Positions 10,791 to 20,074 of a stretch of DNA of 64,000 bases are shown piece by piece; within the stretch, counting starts at the first letter, position 1, and every line of letters starts with the position of its first letter. Source of the stretch: Emiliania huxleyi CCMP1516 (taxonomy: Eukaryota; Haptophyta; Isochrysidales; Noelaerhabdaceae). The notes beneath the pieces were generated by a model. That model made no database searches. It saw only the letters and a list, made by a program, of their open reading frames with translations, and was not told the origin of the DNA. Both the position numbers and the translations under genes were made by a program. The stretch lies in assembly GCF_000372725.1 (NCBI RefSeq), contig NW_005198091.1, positions 182,473 to 246,472 of the forward strand, read 5' to 3'.

Positions 10791-13700
10791 ATGGTTGTCG
10801 TATCTGCGCCCGGCAAAGTGCTGCTCGCGGGCGGTTACCTCATCCTCGACCGGCCGCACACGGGCACGGTGCTCGCGCTCGACGCGCGCTTCTTCTCTGC
10901 AGTCGAAATGCGCCCGCCTGCCGCGGCCGCGCTCCCGGGCGAGGTCGAGGTCTCCGTGGCGAGCCCGCAGTTTGGCGAGCTTCGCCACTACGTCTATTCC
11001 TCTGGCCCGGCGGGCGAGGACGCGTCGCTCCGTCCCGCCGCCGGCACCGCCGCGCAGCCGCCCAATCGCTACGTCGAGGTGCCGCTCCTCTACGCCATCA
11101 CTGCGGCCCGCGCGCTCGCCGCCGCCGCCGCGCCGGCCGGCTCGGAGCCCGTGCCGTCGCCGCCGCCGCTCGCGCTAGAGGTGACGCTGGCGGCGGACAA
11201 CGGCTTCTACTCGCACATCGCGGAGCTCCGCGCGCGCGGCCTGCCGCTCACCGCCGAGTCGCTCGCATCGCTTCCGCCGCTGCTGCGCCCTGCGGCGGGG
11301 GACAACGGCGGCCGCCGCCGCGCGCGCTAGAGGGAGGAGGGGCGGGAGGGCCCACCCGAGAGAGTGTCCGCCCGTAGGCGACGTTGCAAAGACAGGCCTC
11401 GGCTCGTCAGCAACCCTGGTCTCGCCTCCCGTCTCGCTCGCTGCTCCAGCCCTCGGCGCCGTCTCGGCCGCACCTCGGGTGCTTCTCGGCGGTAGGTCAC
11501 CTCTCTGGTCGCCGCGCTGCTGCACACCCTCGGCGCCATCTCGCTGCCGGAGCCGGGCGGCCCGCCGGCGGCGGCGGCGCAGCCTAAATCGCACGAGAGG
11601 GAGGAGAGGGAGCTGGCCATGCTGCACGCGCTGGCGCAGGTGTGCCACTGCGCGGCGCAGGGCAAGGTGGGCTCCGGCTTCGACGTCTGCGCCGCCACCT
11701 TCGGCTCCCACCGCTACTGCCGCTTCTCGCCCGCCACGATCCAGCCGCTGCTCGGGCTCGCGGAAGGCGCCGCGCCGCCGCCGGCGCTGCTGCTCGGCGC
11801 CATCGGCAGCGCGGGGCGCGCGCCGGCGCTCGACCACGAGGCGGAGCCCTTCCAGCTGCCGCCCGGCGTCGAGGTGATGATGGCCGACGTCTGCTGCGGC
11901 GCGCCAACCCCCGAGGAGCGCCGTCCCCACCCGAGTCCCGCCCGCTCCACCGCGAGTTGTGATTCCGTCACAGGCGCGCACACGCCGTCGATGGTCAAGT
12001 CGATCCAGCGGTGAGTTGTGCGCGGGGGTTTGGGTCGACGCGTCGGGCGTGGCGAGTCCTGAGCCCGTCGGCTTTTGTTTCGCCAGGTGGCGCGGCGAGG
12101 ACGGCGCGGCCAAAGGTTTGTGGTCGCGGTACGCGTCGCAGTCCGCGCGGCTGCAGGCGTCGCTGCGGCGGCTGGCTGCGCTGCACGGGAGGTACGTGGC
12201 GGACGGGCGGGCAGCGCAGTGGCTCGAGGCTCTCGCGCGGCTGGGTGTGCCGGAAGGAGAGAGAGGGAGGGGCTTGTCGAGGGGTGTGAGAGGTACCCTC
12301 TGCGCGTGCTTGCTGCAGGCGCGAGAGCGCGCCCCTGCTGCCCGCCCCGAGCGACGGCGCAGCGGGAGTGAGCCGTGCCGGGGCCGTGCTTGTGATAGGC
12401 GGGATGGCGCCCAAGGAGTGGTTCGTCGAGGCGTCGCTCGACGGATGCGAGCTCGCGACGGCGCTCAACGAGGTGCAGCGACGCGCTGCCGTTCGCCCTC
12501 CCTCGCCCTCCCTCGCCCTCCCTCACCCTCCCTCACCCTCCCTCGCCCTCGCCCTCCCTCGCCCTCCCTCGCCCTCCCTCGCCCTCCCTCACCCTCCCTC
12601 GCCCTCCCTCGCCCTCCCTCACCCTCCCTCGCCCTCGCACTCCCTCGCCCTCCCTCACCCTCCCTCGCCCTCCCTCGCCCTCCCTCACCCTCCCTCGCCC
12701 TCGCACTCCCTCGCCCTCCCTCGAGCTCCGCACACGCCGGCGCACCCTCCTGCACATCTCAGCGCAACTTGGCGCATCCCGGCACAGTTCTCCGGGCGCG
12801 TCCCGCTCCCCGCAAGCGCCGGCACACCTCTGCCCCGCACCCCGCCGCAGGTGCGCAACGCGTCGCTCGAGCTCCGCACGCTCGTCCGCTCCATCTCGAC
12901 GGCGTCGGGCGTGCCTGTGGAGCCAGCCGCGCAGACCCGGTACACACTCTCTAGATGCGACCTCCCCTCCGGCACGCCCCCGACCTGCCTCCGGCACGCC
13001 CCCGACCTGCCTCCGGCACGCCACGCAGGCTGCTCGACGCGACGATGCAGCAGCGCGGCGTGCTGATGGCGCTGGTCCCGGGTGCGGGTGGCCACGACGC
13101 CGTCCTCGCCCTCGTCCTCCCCTCCGCCCCCCCTCCCGCCGGCCTGCTCGCCACGCGGCAGGCAACGTCCGAGAAGCGCACACACACACACCGCACGCCA
13201 GCGAGCCCAACGTTTCGCCCCTCCTCGCGCCGCTCCTTTCGCCGCTCCTCTCCCCCTCCCCTCTCCCCTGCCCCTGCCTGACCCCCCCCCCCCCCCTTCC
13301 CGCCGCCGCCCCCCACCGCCACCACCCCTCAGAGAGTCTCCTCCCTCTGGCGCGGCTGGGACGACAAGGGCGCCGACGCGGCGGCGGCGCCCGTCTGCGA
13401 GCTCCCGGTCAAAGAGTCGAAGGCGCGGTGGCAGTACTGCTCTCAAGTAGTTCTCCCACCCTCCTCGCTCCTCCTCCCTTCCCAACTCCTCCACCGCGCG
13501 CGCCGCAGTCCGTCTCCGGCGGGCACAACGGCGTGCGCATCGAGGGCGCCGCCGCTGCCGCGTTGCTCCGCCGCGCCGCCGCGCCGCTGCGAGGCGAGAC
13601 CGCATTGAGCGGCGGGAGGCAGACCCTGGTGGTGGGCTTGGCCGCCGTCGTCGCCGTCGCGGCGGTTGCGGCGGCGGCGCTGCAGTTGCGCAAGCGGTGA
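10791..13700 (+). CDS. Phosphomevalonate kinase (GHMP family) with C-terminal membrane anchor
   Basis: Phosphorylates mevalonate-5-phosphate in the mevalonate pathway. ATG 10791 opens [20 protein letters not shown], a GHMP N-terminus. The ATP-binding [10 protein letters not shown] motif is formed at 11383-11418, [17 protein letters not shown] follows at about 11673-11721, [17 protein letters not shown] is joined across two introns, and [15 protein letters not shown] lies near 13074-13118. Clear introns: 11308-11377 (GC-AG), 11419-11495, 11901-11973 (GC-AG), 12011-12086, 12473-12850 (minisatellite-filled) and 12940-13028. Exon ends near 12250-12315 and 13115-13520 are approximate. The final exon ends with a hydrophobic run (about 13625-13685) followed by LRKR, a tail-anchor-like segment not usual for this enzyme. 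The product may sit on ER, peroxisome or plastid membrane (inference). Confidence 0.85.
12485..12725. repeat. CTCGCCCTCC-type minisatellite within an intron
   Basis: Tandem and higher-order repeats of CCCTCGCCCTCCCTCACCCT fill most of the 378-bp intron 12473-12850 of the phosphomevalonate kinase gene. The unit is about 10-12 bp with CTCGC/CTCAC alternation. Confidence 0.9.
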
Positions 13701-14116
13701 GCGGGCTTGCCGGCCGATGGAGGCGGCTCGCGCTGCCGCAAAGGCAAAGCCCGGATTAAAAGAGCGGAATCTCACTTCACATTCACTGTGCTCGCTCACT
13801 GACACTGTGGGACACTGCGGTGCTGGTGATTTTACTGCGGATCCTCTTGCACTGAATTCTGAAATATCGAAGTCTGTACCTCAAGGACAGGTGCAGGGTG
13901 CGGCTGGCGTGCGCCGGGATCTCTCCATGTGAACATGTGCTTCACGGCCGCTTTTTCGAATCGAGTAAGGCCAGGCCAGGTCTATCTTGAGAGACGAAAT
14001 GCACACACACCGAGAGCCGCCGCTCTCACGCGTTGTGTACGCACACACACACGCACAATGCCGAGAGTCCGGAAGTCGGTGGAATATACCCCAGTGCGCG
14101 CCACCAGGGTGCGTCA

Positions 14117-14515
14117 TCAGGTGTCGGGCCCGGGCAGCGTGAATTTGGCGCCCTCGAACTCGGGGCCCACCTTCAACTGGCAGCCGAGCCTCGACGTATC
14201 GGTGAGGCCAAACGCGAGGTCGAGCATGTCGAGCTCCTCCTCCTCGGGCGGCGGGAGCTGGTCGTAGAGCTCCTGCTCGAGGATGAGGTGGCACGTTGAG
14301 CACGCGAGCGAACCGTCGCACGCACCCTCGAGGTCAACCTCGTTGGCGTGCGCCGCCTCGAGCAGCGTCTTACCGTGCTCGACAGCCACAGGCACCTCCT
14401 CCCCCTCCTCTACAAAGGTGAAGCTCACCTTGTCAGACAGCGCGCGCGCCGAACATCGCAGCGTCCTGGGCGCGGCTCGCCGCACCGCGAGCAGCCGGCG
14501 CACGGCAAGCCGCAT
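14117..14515 (-). CDS. Mitochondrial adrenodoxin-type [2Fe-2S] ferredoxin
   Basis: A single-exon ORF of 132 residues. The first about 27 residues (MRLAVRRLLAVRRAAPRTLR) are Arg-rich with no acidic residues, a typical mitochondrial presequence. The mature part follows the adrenodoxin/Yah1 pattern: four cluster cysteines in GACDGSLACSTCH and LGCQLKV (C-x5-C-x2-C then a distal C), with the acidic interaction helix PPPEEEELDMLDLAFGL between them. Such ferredoxins pass electrons from NADPH-ferredoxin reductase to Fe-S cluster assembly and heme synthesis in the matrix. All ligands are present and the length is normal. ATG at 14515 fits the presequence. Confidence 0.93.
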   Translation of the reverse strand: MRLAVRRLLAVRRAAPRTLRCSARALSDKVSFTFVEEGEEVPVAVEHGKTLLEAAHANEVDLEGACDGSLACSTCHLILEQELYDQLPPPEEEELDMLDLAFGLTDTSRLGCQLKVGPEFEGAKFTLPGPDT

Positions 14516-15061
14516 GGTAGATTCCGGAGCAAAAATTCTTTTTCCTGGTTTTCTTTTTCATTTCTGTTTTCTTCTTTCTTTTCGTTTGGGTGTCTGTCTT
14601 TTTCTTTCTTTTTTTCGCATGCCACCTCTAACGACTCCCTGACCGCGGGCAGCGGGCCAGCAGCGGAGGACCCCTCTCTCCGGCCATGCGCCGCGGACTG
14701 CAGTCTGCATACTACTAACTCCCTCTTCTCGAGCATGGTCTCACTTCCTCGCTCTCACCAACGCATGTGCATGTCTGTGAGAATACACACGCATATGCCG
14801 ACGGTCCATGCTCGAGTGAATTGTCGAAATGATAGCCGGGCGAGTCGAATAAGTGTTACTCGCCCGGCTATCCAAAGCTGCAATCCAAAGCTATTGCCCA
14901 GCGACTGAGTGTCTGCTGAGCAGAATAATGAAAGGAAGGCAGCGGTCCAACTGCTGCCCTCCGAATGCATGCACGCGAGATGGGCCATGCTCGATATGAT
15001 GGTCCATGGGCGATGCCGATGGAAGCAGGCGAAGAGAAGGGCATTGCACTGTCGATGACCA
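14516..15061. other. Intergenic region, divergent/tandem flank
   Basis: A pyrimidine-rich stretch (TTTCTTTTTC runs, 14530-14620) lies directly upstream of the ferredoxin start on its strand and is probably promoter/5' UTR. No gene is recognised in the rest. A short perfect inverted repeat (GCCGGGCGAGT and its complement) occurs at about 14835-14870. Confidence 0.4.
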
Positions 15062-15478
15062 TTAGTGTAGCCCCTCTTCGTGAATGCACGCAGGCTTGAG
15101 GCCAAGCTGCCTCGGAGGTCGCTGTACCTGCCAGCTAGCGTCCCGTCGAAACTTCTGGAGTTCGGCGCGTGCAGCCATAGTGGTCGCAAGCTTGTCAAGT
15201 ATGCCAGGGTCAAAGTCAAAGCTCTCGGGCTTTGACGCCGACAAGGAAGAGAACTCGTCCGCGAAGAAGCCCCTAGCACGTCTGCGTAGCTCGTCGGGAT
15301 CGCTGTCACGAGCAGGAGGAGGAGGATCCGTGTTGTTGGTCGCATCCCGGTCTGCACCCTCTCCGTCAGCTTCGGCGCTGGCTTCCGGATCGACCTCTGG
15401 CCAGACAGAGAGGACACCGATGGATGCGCCCATCGCCAGAGACCACACGGCCCACACGGCCGCCGCGAGGTCAAGCAT
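15062..15478 (-). CDS. Small hypothetical protein with N-terminal hydrophobic segment
   Basis: An open frame of 138 residues. Residues 1-25 (MLDLAAAVWAVWSLAMGASI) form one hydrophobic segment, either a signal peptide or a membrane anchor. An acidic Pro/Asp-rich spacer and a more ordered part (RARGFFADEFSSLSASK, then DFDPGILDKLATTMAARAEL) predicted as helical follow. No family is recognised. The composition is less repetitive than the shadow frames around it, which is the main reason to keep it. Introns at the 3' end cannot be excluded. Confidence 0.4.
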   Translation of the reverse strand: MLDLAAAVWAVWSLAMGASIGVLSVWPEVDPEASAEADGEGADRDATNNTDPPPPARDSDPDELRRRARGFFADEFSSLSASKPESFDFDPGILDKLATTMAARAELQKFRRDASWQVQRPPRQLGLKPACIHEEGLH

Positions 15479-15927
15479 TCCCGAGCGCCGGCCACGCAGT
15501 CGGCGGGGTATCGAAGTTTGGAGAGATCGCTGGTCGCGCCGGGCTGTGGAGATGGAGAGGACGCTCGTAAGAGTGTTGGGTTATTAGAGGTGGACGAATC
15601 CGATGTTTGCTCCTTCCAAAACAGGCCATATTCTCGTCAATATTCTCCCACATCATCCGTGTGCCTACAAAACCTCTTACGCGCGAAGGTGGATCAACAG
15701 ACCCTCCACACCTACCTCGAGAGGGACACCAAGGGCAGCGAAGAGAGAGAGAGAGAGAGAAGTGAGTGAGTGAGTGGAGATCCCGAAGCCGCCCCTGCAT
15801 CTCAGACCCCCCCCCCGCCCTCATTTTCGGTTCATAGAGAGTTGATCAATCCTCTCGCTTGTCATGCCACATGCGATCGGCCTCCCTCTAGAACAGGTGT
15901 TTGTCTCGAGTGGTTGTCACACATGCA

Positions 15928-15984
15928 CAACATGCACATGCACATGCACATATGTGCATGCACATGTACACATGTGCATGTGTG
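15928..15984. repeat. Alternating CATGCA microsatellite/palindrome
   Basis: Repeats of ACATGCAC switching to GTGCATGT around ATATGTGCATGCAC, so both arms are self-complementary. Similar CACATG tracts occur at about 28573-28610 and 44755-44782. Confidence 0.8.
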
Positions 15985-16075
15985 AACTCGTGGCAACTGC
16001 TGCTTTTTTTTCGCTGCACATGCTGGAAGCCGCCAGGCAAAGCTTGTGCTGTGAATAGCAGGCGTGGTTTTTGGC

Positions 16076-17210
16076 CTTTACGAGAGTTTCCGGCAACCCA
16101 GTCCCAGAGGGAAACCAGAGGGTCCCCAGCAGCCAGCACTTTGAGTTTCCGGAAGTTTCCAGGGAACCAGAGGGTGTTTGGTGCTCCATTCCTGCTCCAT
16201 TCTGGCAACTTGAGCACTTGAGCACTTGAATAGGGTCGATTCCGCATGGTACGGGACCCCTCGATCGTCTCGCCCTCCCTCACTGGCGTGTTCATGGGGG
16301 GGGTCATAACAAACACGGTCCAGGATCGAGGTGCACGCTGCTGAAGCAGTATCGTCCCCCCTCTCCCCGACGGCGATGGCGGTGTGACCGATCGAGCTAC
16401 AAGAGGAGCTTGTTCAGCAGGATCCGGGTTGGACTGGCGCACTACCTCACTGGGCCTGAGACCGCCGTACGCTTCCGTCACCGTCTCGGATCGAACCACT
16501 CCGGGATGGGCAAGCCCATCGTTCTGAGAGTTGTGCCTTTCCTTCACCTGCAGGAGACAGCAGAGGGTGTGTGTGCGCCACCTTGCATCTGATTAGTTGT
16601 CAAAATTCCTGTTGTGCAAGAGGGTAGAGGGCTCGGATGGAGCGCGTGGCGGGAGAAGGCAGGGAATGGGCGCGGGGGAGGGAGGGGGGGCTCAGCCGTG
16701 CAAAAAGCATCAATTAATACTTTTAATGAAGAGATATTGCTCGGCCGTTCATGAAGTCCGTCTCGATCTGGAGGAGACGCTCGGGTCAACCCCGTGAGGA
16801 CCAGATCACATTCACATTGTCGTAGCCGGAGAGGATGTTGACCTTTAGCTCTTGGAAGCCAACCTTCCGCTTTGGTTCCCCCCCCCCCCCCCCCAAAAAA
16901 ACCATCCTCTGGCAACTCTCGAGTTTCCCTGAGTCTGAGAGCTGGTTTGGGGCGAAATCTGAGGCGAAACCGAGGAAACCGGCAAAATACCGGGGTATTT
17001 TCCAGGTCTACCCGGGGGTTTCAGGTATACCCGCAAAACGCCCCGGTATTGCCGATTTGGCTGATTTGGGGCCCAAACCAGCCGCAGACAGAGCCCGGGA
17101 ATTGATGATTTCCACGGAGTTTCCCCAGGAAACTAGAGGGTGCTCTAGGGAAACTAGCAGGAAACACGGAAAGGAAACCAGGCAGGGTGCGAGAGGAAAC
17201 TCTCGTAAAG
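16076..17210. mobile_element. Candidate degenerate repeat element with inverted ends
   Basis: CTTTACGAGAGTTTCC at 16076-16091 is repeated as its exact complement at 17195-17210. Between them the phrases AGGGAAACCAGAGGGT and GGAAACTAGAGGGTGC recur. A decayed foldback or MITE-like element is plausible, but no target duplication could be defined and the middle (16240-16850) looks unrelated. Confidence 0.35.
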
Positions 17211-17875
17211 CCCAAGGCGTGGTCTCTACTCGCCAGCCGCTGCTCATTGACATTGTTTTGGCCCGACAGAGAAGAAAGGGACTGGCGCAATTCTTTCCCC
17301 AGGGGGCCTCTCCCCCAGGCATGTGAAGTGTGAAGGGGGAGAGGACACTTACTTCACATCAGGATTGGAGCCCCTGCATGACCGTCCTGTGCTGCGTCTG
17401 TGGTGAGATATGTGGGGGACACTTTCTCCTCCCTATTCATGTCAGTCACTCGACTGCGTCGAGGGGGGGGACGTCTGAACCACACACAGCGAGCGTGTCC
17501 CGGTCCATATCCCGCCCGTGGTGTTTCTCTTCTTCTATCTATCTAACCTGTGTGTGTGACCATGTAGAGCAAGCCGAGGGCGGGCCCTTTCGGGCCCAGG
17601 CCGCCCTCTCGCCCGCACCTCTTGCGGGGCTTCACGGCGGCCAGTAACGGGGCGCCGCTTTTGAAACTTTTTACGGAGCACTTGGATATTACGGGTCAGA
17701 CCTTTTACCAGGTACGCCGAGTGGAAGAGCTGAGTGCGCCGTGTGTCTCGCGCCTTGCGGCACCCCTCCCTCGCGCGCCGCGCCTCCGACTTTGAGTGGG
17801 GCGCAATTCTTCGCGGGGGGGCCAACAACCCTAAACGAACACGAAGTGGGTCATCCACGGAAGCACGGTCCAGGT

Positions 17876-19645
17876 ATGCCAACAACGCGCGCCATGAGCA
17901 GCACGGCTCCGCATCCGATCCTCTCGAAAACCACGCTCGACCGGTCCATTCGCGTGCTTGGAAAGCACGCAACCGTCGACCCACTCTTCCGGCGATTGAC
18001 TGCGGGCCTGCCCATCACGATTGGTGTGCTCGGCGCCAGCGTCGGGCAGAATGCCGGGTGCCTCAGCCAGCCGGGCAAACGATGCATGCATTTCAGCGGG
18101 GTGGGCGGCAGAGCGACGGGCTGGGCCGTGCGACTCCTCCAGCACATCAACGCCAGCTTCCCGCATCACGGCCACCGAATCGACAACGCTGCCAAGGACG
18201 CCACCCCCGTGAATAGCTTCAAGCACTGCCTCTTCTCGCACCTGAGCGCCGATGTGCATCTCGTCGTGGCGGAGTGGGGAAGCATGGGTAATTATAACCA
18301 CAGGGCGCTGCCCGTCATTGAGGCGGCCGCCGATAGCGCGGGCCTCGAGCTATCGAATGCGTTGGCGCACGCCTTTCTCCTGTGACTGTAGGCGATCGCC
18401 AAGTCGCTGTTAGTGCTGCCCGCCCAGCCTGTGCTGCTGCACCTCACCGTGCATGAATGGTGTACACAGAAGCTCACGCCGCGCCGGTTCTACCAAGTCG
18501 GCGACGAGCTCAAGGGGGCGACTGTCAGCGGTTATGTGTACCCCGACACGCCCTGGGAGCGAGTCGATCTCGAGAGCACGCGTGTCTGCCATCACTATAG
18601 CCAGCCCTGCCTATCGCCCAAGCACGCACTCGAGCCGCACGTGCTCAACGGCGAGCCTGGCTTTGGCTTGCTCGATCTGACGGGTGAAGATTGCCTCCAC
18701 CCGGCCAACGGTCGGCACGGTGTCGCCTACCTCTCTGCGATGCTCGCCCACTGGTTCGATCGCGCGCACGCCATGTGGCGGGTCACGCGGCACGTGAACC
18801 CGAGGCTAAATCGCCGTACGGTCTTGCCCGCACCCCTCCACGTGCAGAACCAGGCGCAAGCGCCTGTCGCGCGCTGCTACGCCTTCCAGAAGGTGACAGG
18901 GAAGGTGGAGAGCCAGTCGCAACGCGGCCTGCCCTGGTGCTCGCCGCAACAGACGGTGAGCAACGATGGGGTTGCGGCGCTCAGCTGCACGCCACTGCTC
19001 GACGACAGCCACGCCACTTGCGACATCGGTGGCAATCGAGCCTCCTCGCCACACCTCGGAGTCCGCTCCGCCGACGTGCCCGCGAACAGTCGGTACCGCG
19101 CCCTCATGGCCACACCCCAAATCGGCTGGTTCTGGTGCCCAGTGTCGCTCGGAGGGAGGAACAAGCCATCGGCGGGTGTTGTCGCACTGACGCCGGGGTC
19201 GGTGCTGGTGGCAAGCGTGGACGCGTACCTCCCACAGGCCGCGCCACAACGGCCTGGCATGGACGACGGCGCGCTTGCTCCGGCGGACGCGACGCTCTTC
19301 CTCGAGCACCTGGTGTCGTACGAAGGGATGGGGCGTGTGCGCGTGCGCTGCGGCAAGGGCTGCACTTGCACCTCAACGGTCATCGACGCGCACAGGATCG
19401 ACAGCTTGCGCAACAGCTCGGTCTTTGTGACGACGCCAGTGCGTGTGAGCGCGCTCCCCTCACCCCGGTGCGAGCTGCGCCTCGTGCTGCTGAGCGAATC
19501 CTCCGGCGGCGGGCACAAGTTCAAGCTGCGCGGCATCACCGTCGTCGCGGCGGCGCCAGAGTCAGCTCGCGCGGACCAGCGCTCCGAACCGCAGCCCGCA
19601 GCACAGGCACGCTTACCTTACCGGCGTGATCGGCGTGGTACTTGA
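17876..19645 (+). CDS. SGNH/GDSL-hydrolase-like protein
   Basis: Join 17876-18322 and 18392-19645 (566 aa) across a 69-bp GC-AG intron; the intron removes two in-frame stops and yields ALPVIEAIAKSLLVLPAQPV. The fold is suggested by the block around ITIGVLGASVGQNAGC (a variant of the GDS nucleophile block, here G-A-S), then NAAKDATPVNSFKHCLFSHL and DVHLVVAEWGSM, followed by the LPAQPVLLHLTVHEW strand and a DxxHP-type block LTGEDCLHPANGRHGVAYLS that supplies the usual C-terminal Asp/His. Related large families occur in picoalgae and haptophytes, often secreted or Golgi esterases. The C-terminal 250 residues are Cys-containing and beta-rich. Upstream exons with a signal peptide may exist, since ATG 17876 lies just after a splice-acceptor-like CAG. 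Confidence 0.6.
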
Positions 19646-19928
19646 AGTAGGGGATGAGGCTGGCTTTGTGATTTCTTTCTGTTCACCTAAGGGTTTCTAC
19701 ACATGGCACACCGCGGCGCGTGGTGCTGGGGGACTCCAGAAGCCGCGTAAGGGGGGCGGCGGCGGCGGGCGGGGTGGGCAAGCGAGCCGAGACTCACGGG
19801 GGCGCGGGCCCACTCGCGCATAGTCCATGGAATGATAGGGGAACTCCCAGCTGCTCGCGAAATCTCCCCCTCAACCCCTTTTTAAATAACCCGAAGAAAA
19901 AGAAAGAAAGAAAGACAACCCGATGGCG

Positions 19929-20010
19929 GAAATTCTTTTTGTGTTAGTGCCAGTGCGCGCCAGTCCCGTGCCCAGTGTTGTGCCAGGGAGATTGCAAAAT
20001 TCTTTTTGTG
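19929..20010 (-). repeat. Short dispersed repeat, family C (copy 1)
   Basis: On the minus strand it reads CACAAAAAGAATTTTGCAAT, then CAACACTGGGCACGGGACTG and GCGCACTGGCACTAACAC before a second AGAATTT. It matches copies at 30445-30540 and, partly, 25122-25228 and 42475-42566. It lies just upstream of the antiporter gene. Confidence 0.7.
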
Positions 20011-20074
20011 ACGGCGGGTCACCAGAAGCTTCTCTGTGCTGTGCTCTGCTTCTGGCGCTTCGGTCTGTGTTTTG

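Larger units (their letters stand above)
15479..17875. other. Long gene-poor region with dispersed repeats
   Basis: No convincing coding sequence. It holds a CATGCA/CATATG alternating microsatellite (about 15928-15984), a region rich in GGAAAC/GTTTCC motifs bounded by 16-bp inverted repeats (16076-16091 and 17195-17210), poly-C/poly-G tracts, and the 5' flank of the gene at 17876. An upstream untranslated or signal-peptide exon for that gene may lie at about 17570-17870. Confidence 0.4.

Noticed and set aside
16240-16600. Possible 5S rRNA or tRNA (phrases like GGATCGAACCACTCCGGGA)
   Set aside because: No consistent cloverleaf or 5S boxes could be aligned; resemblance is limited to short phrases.
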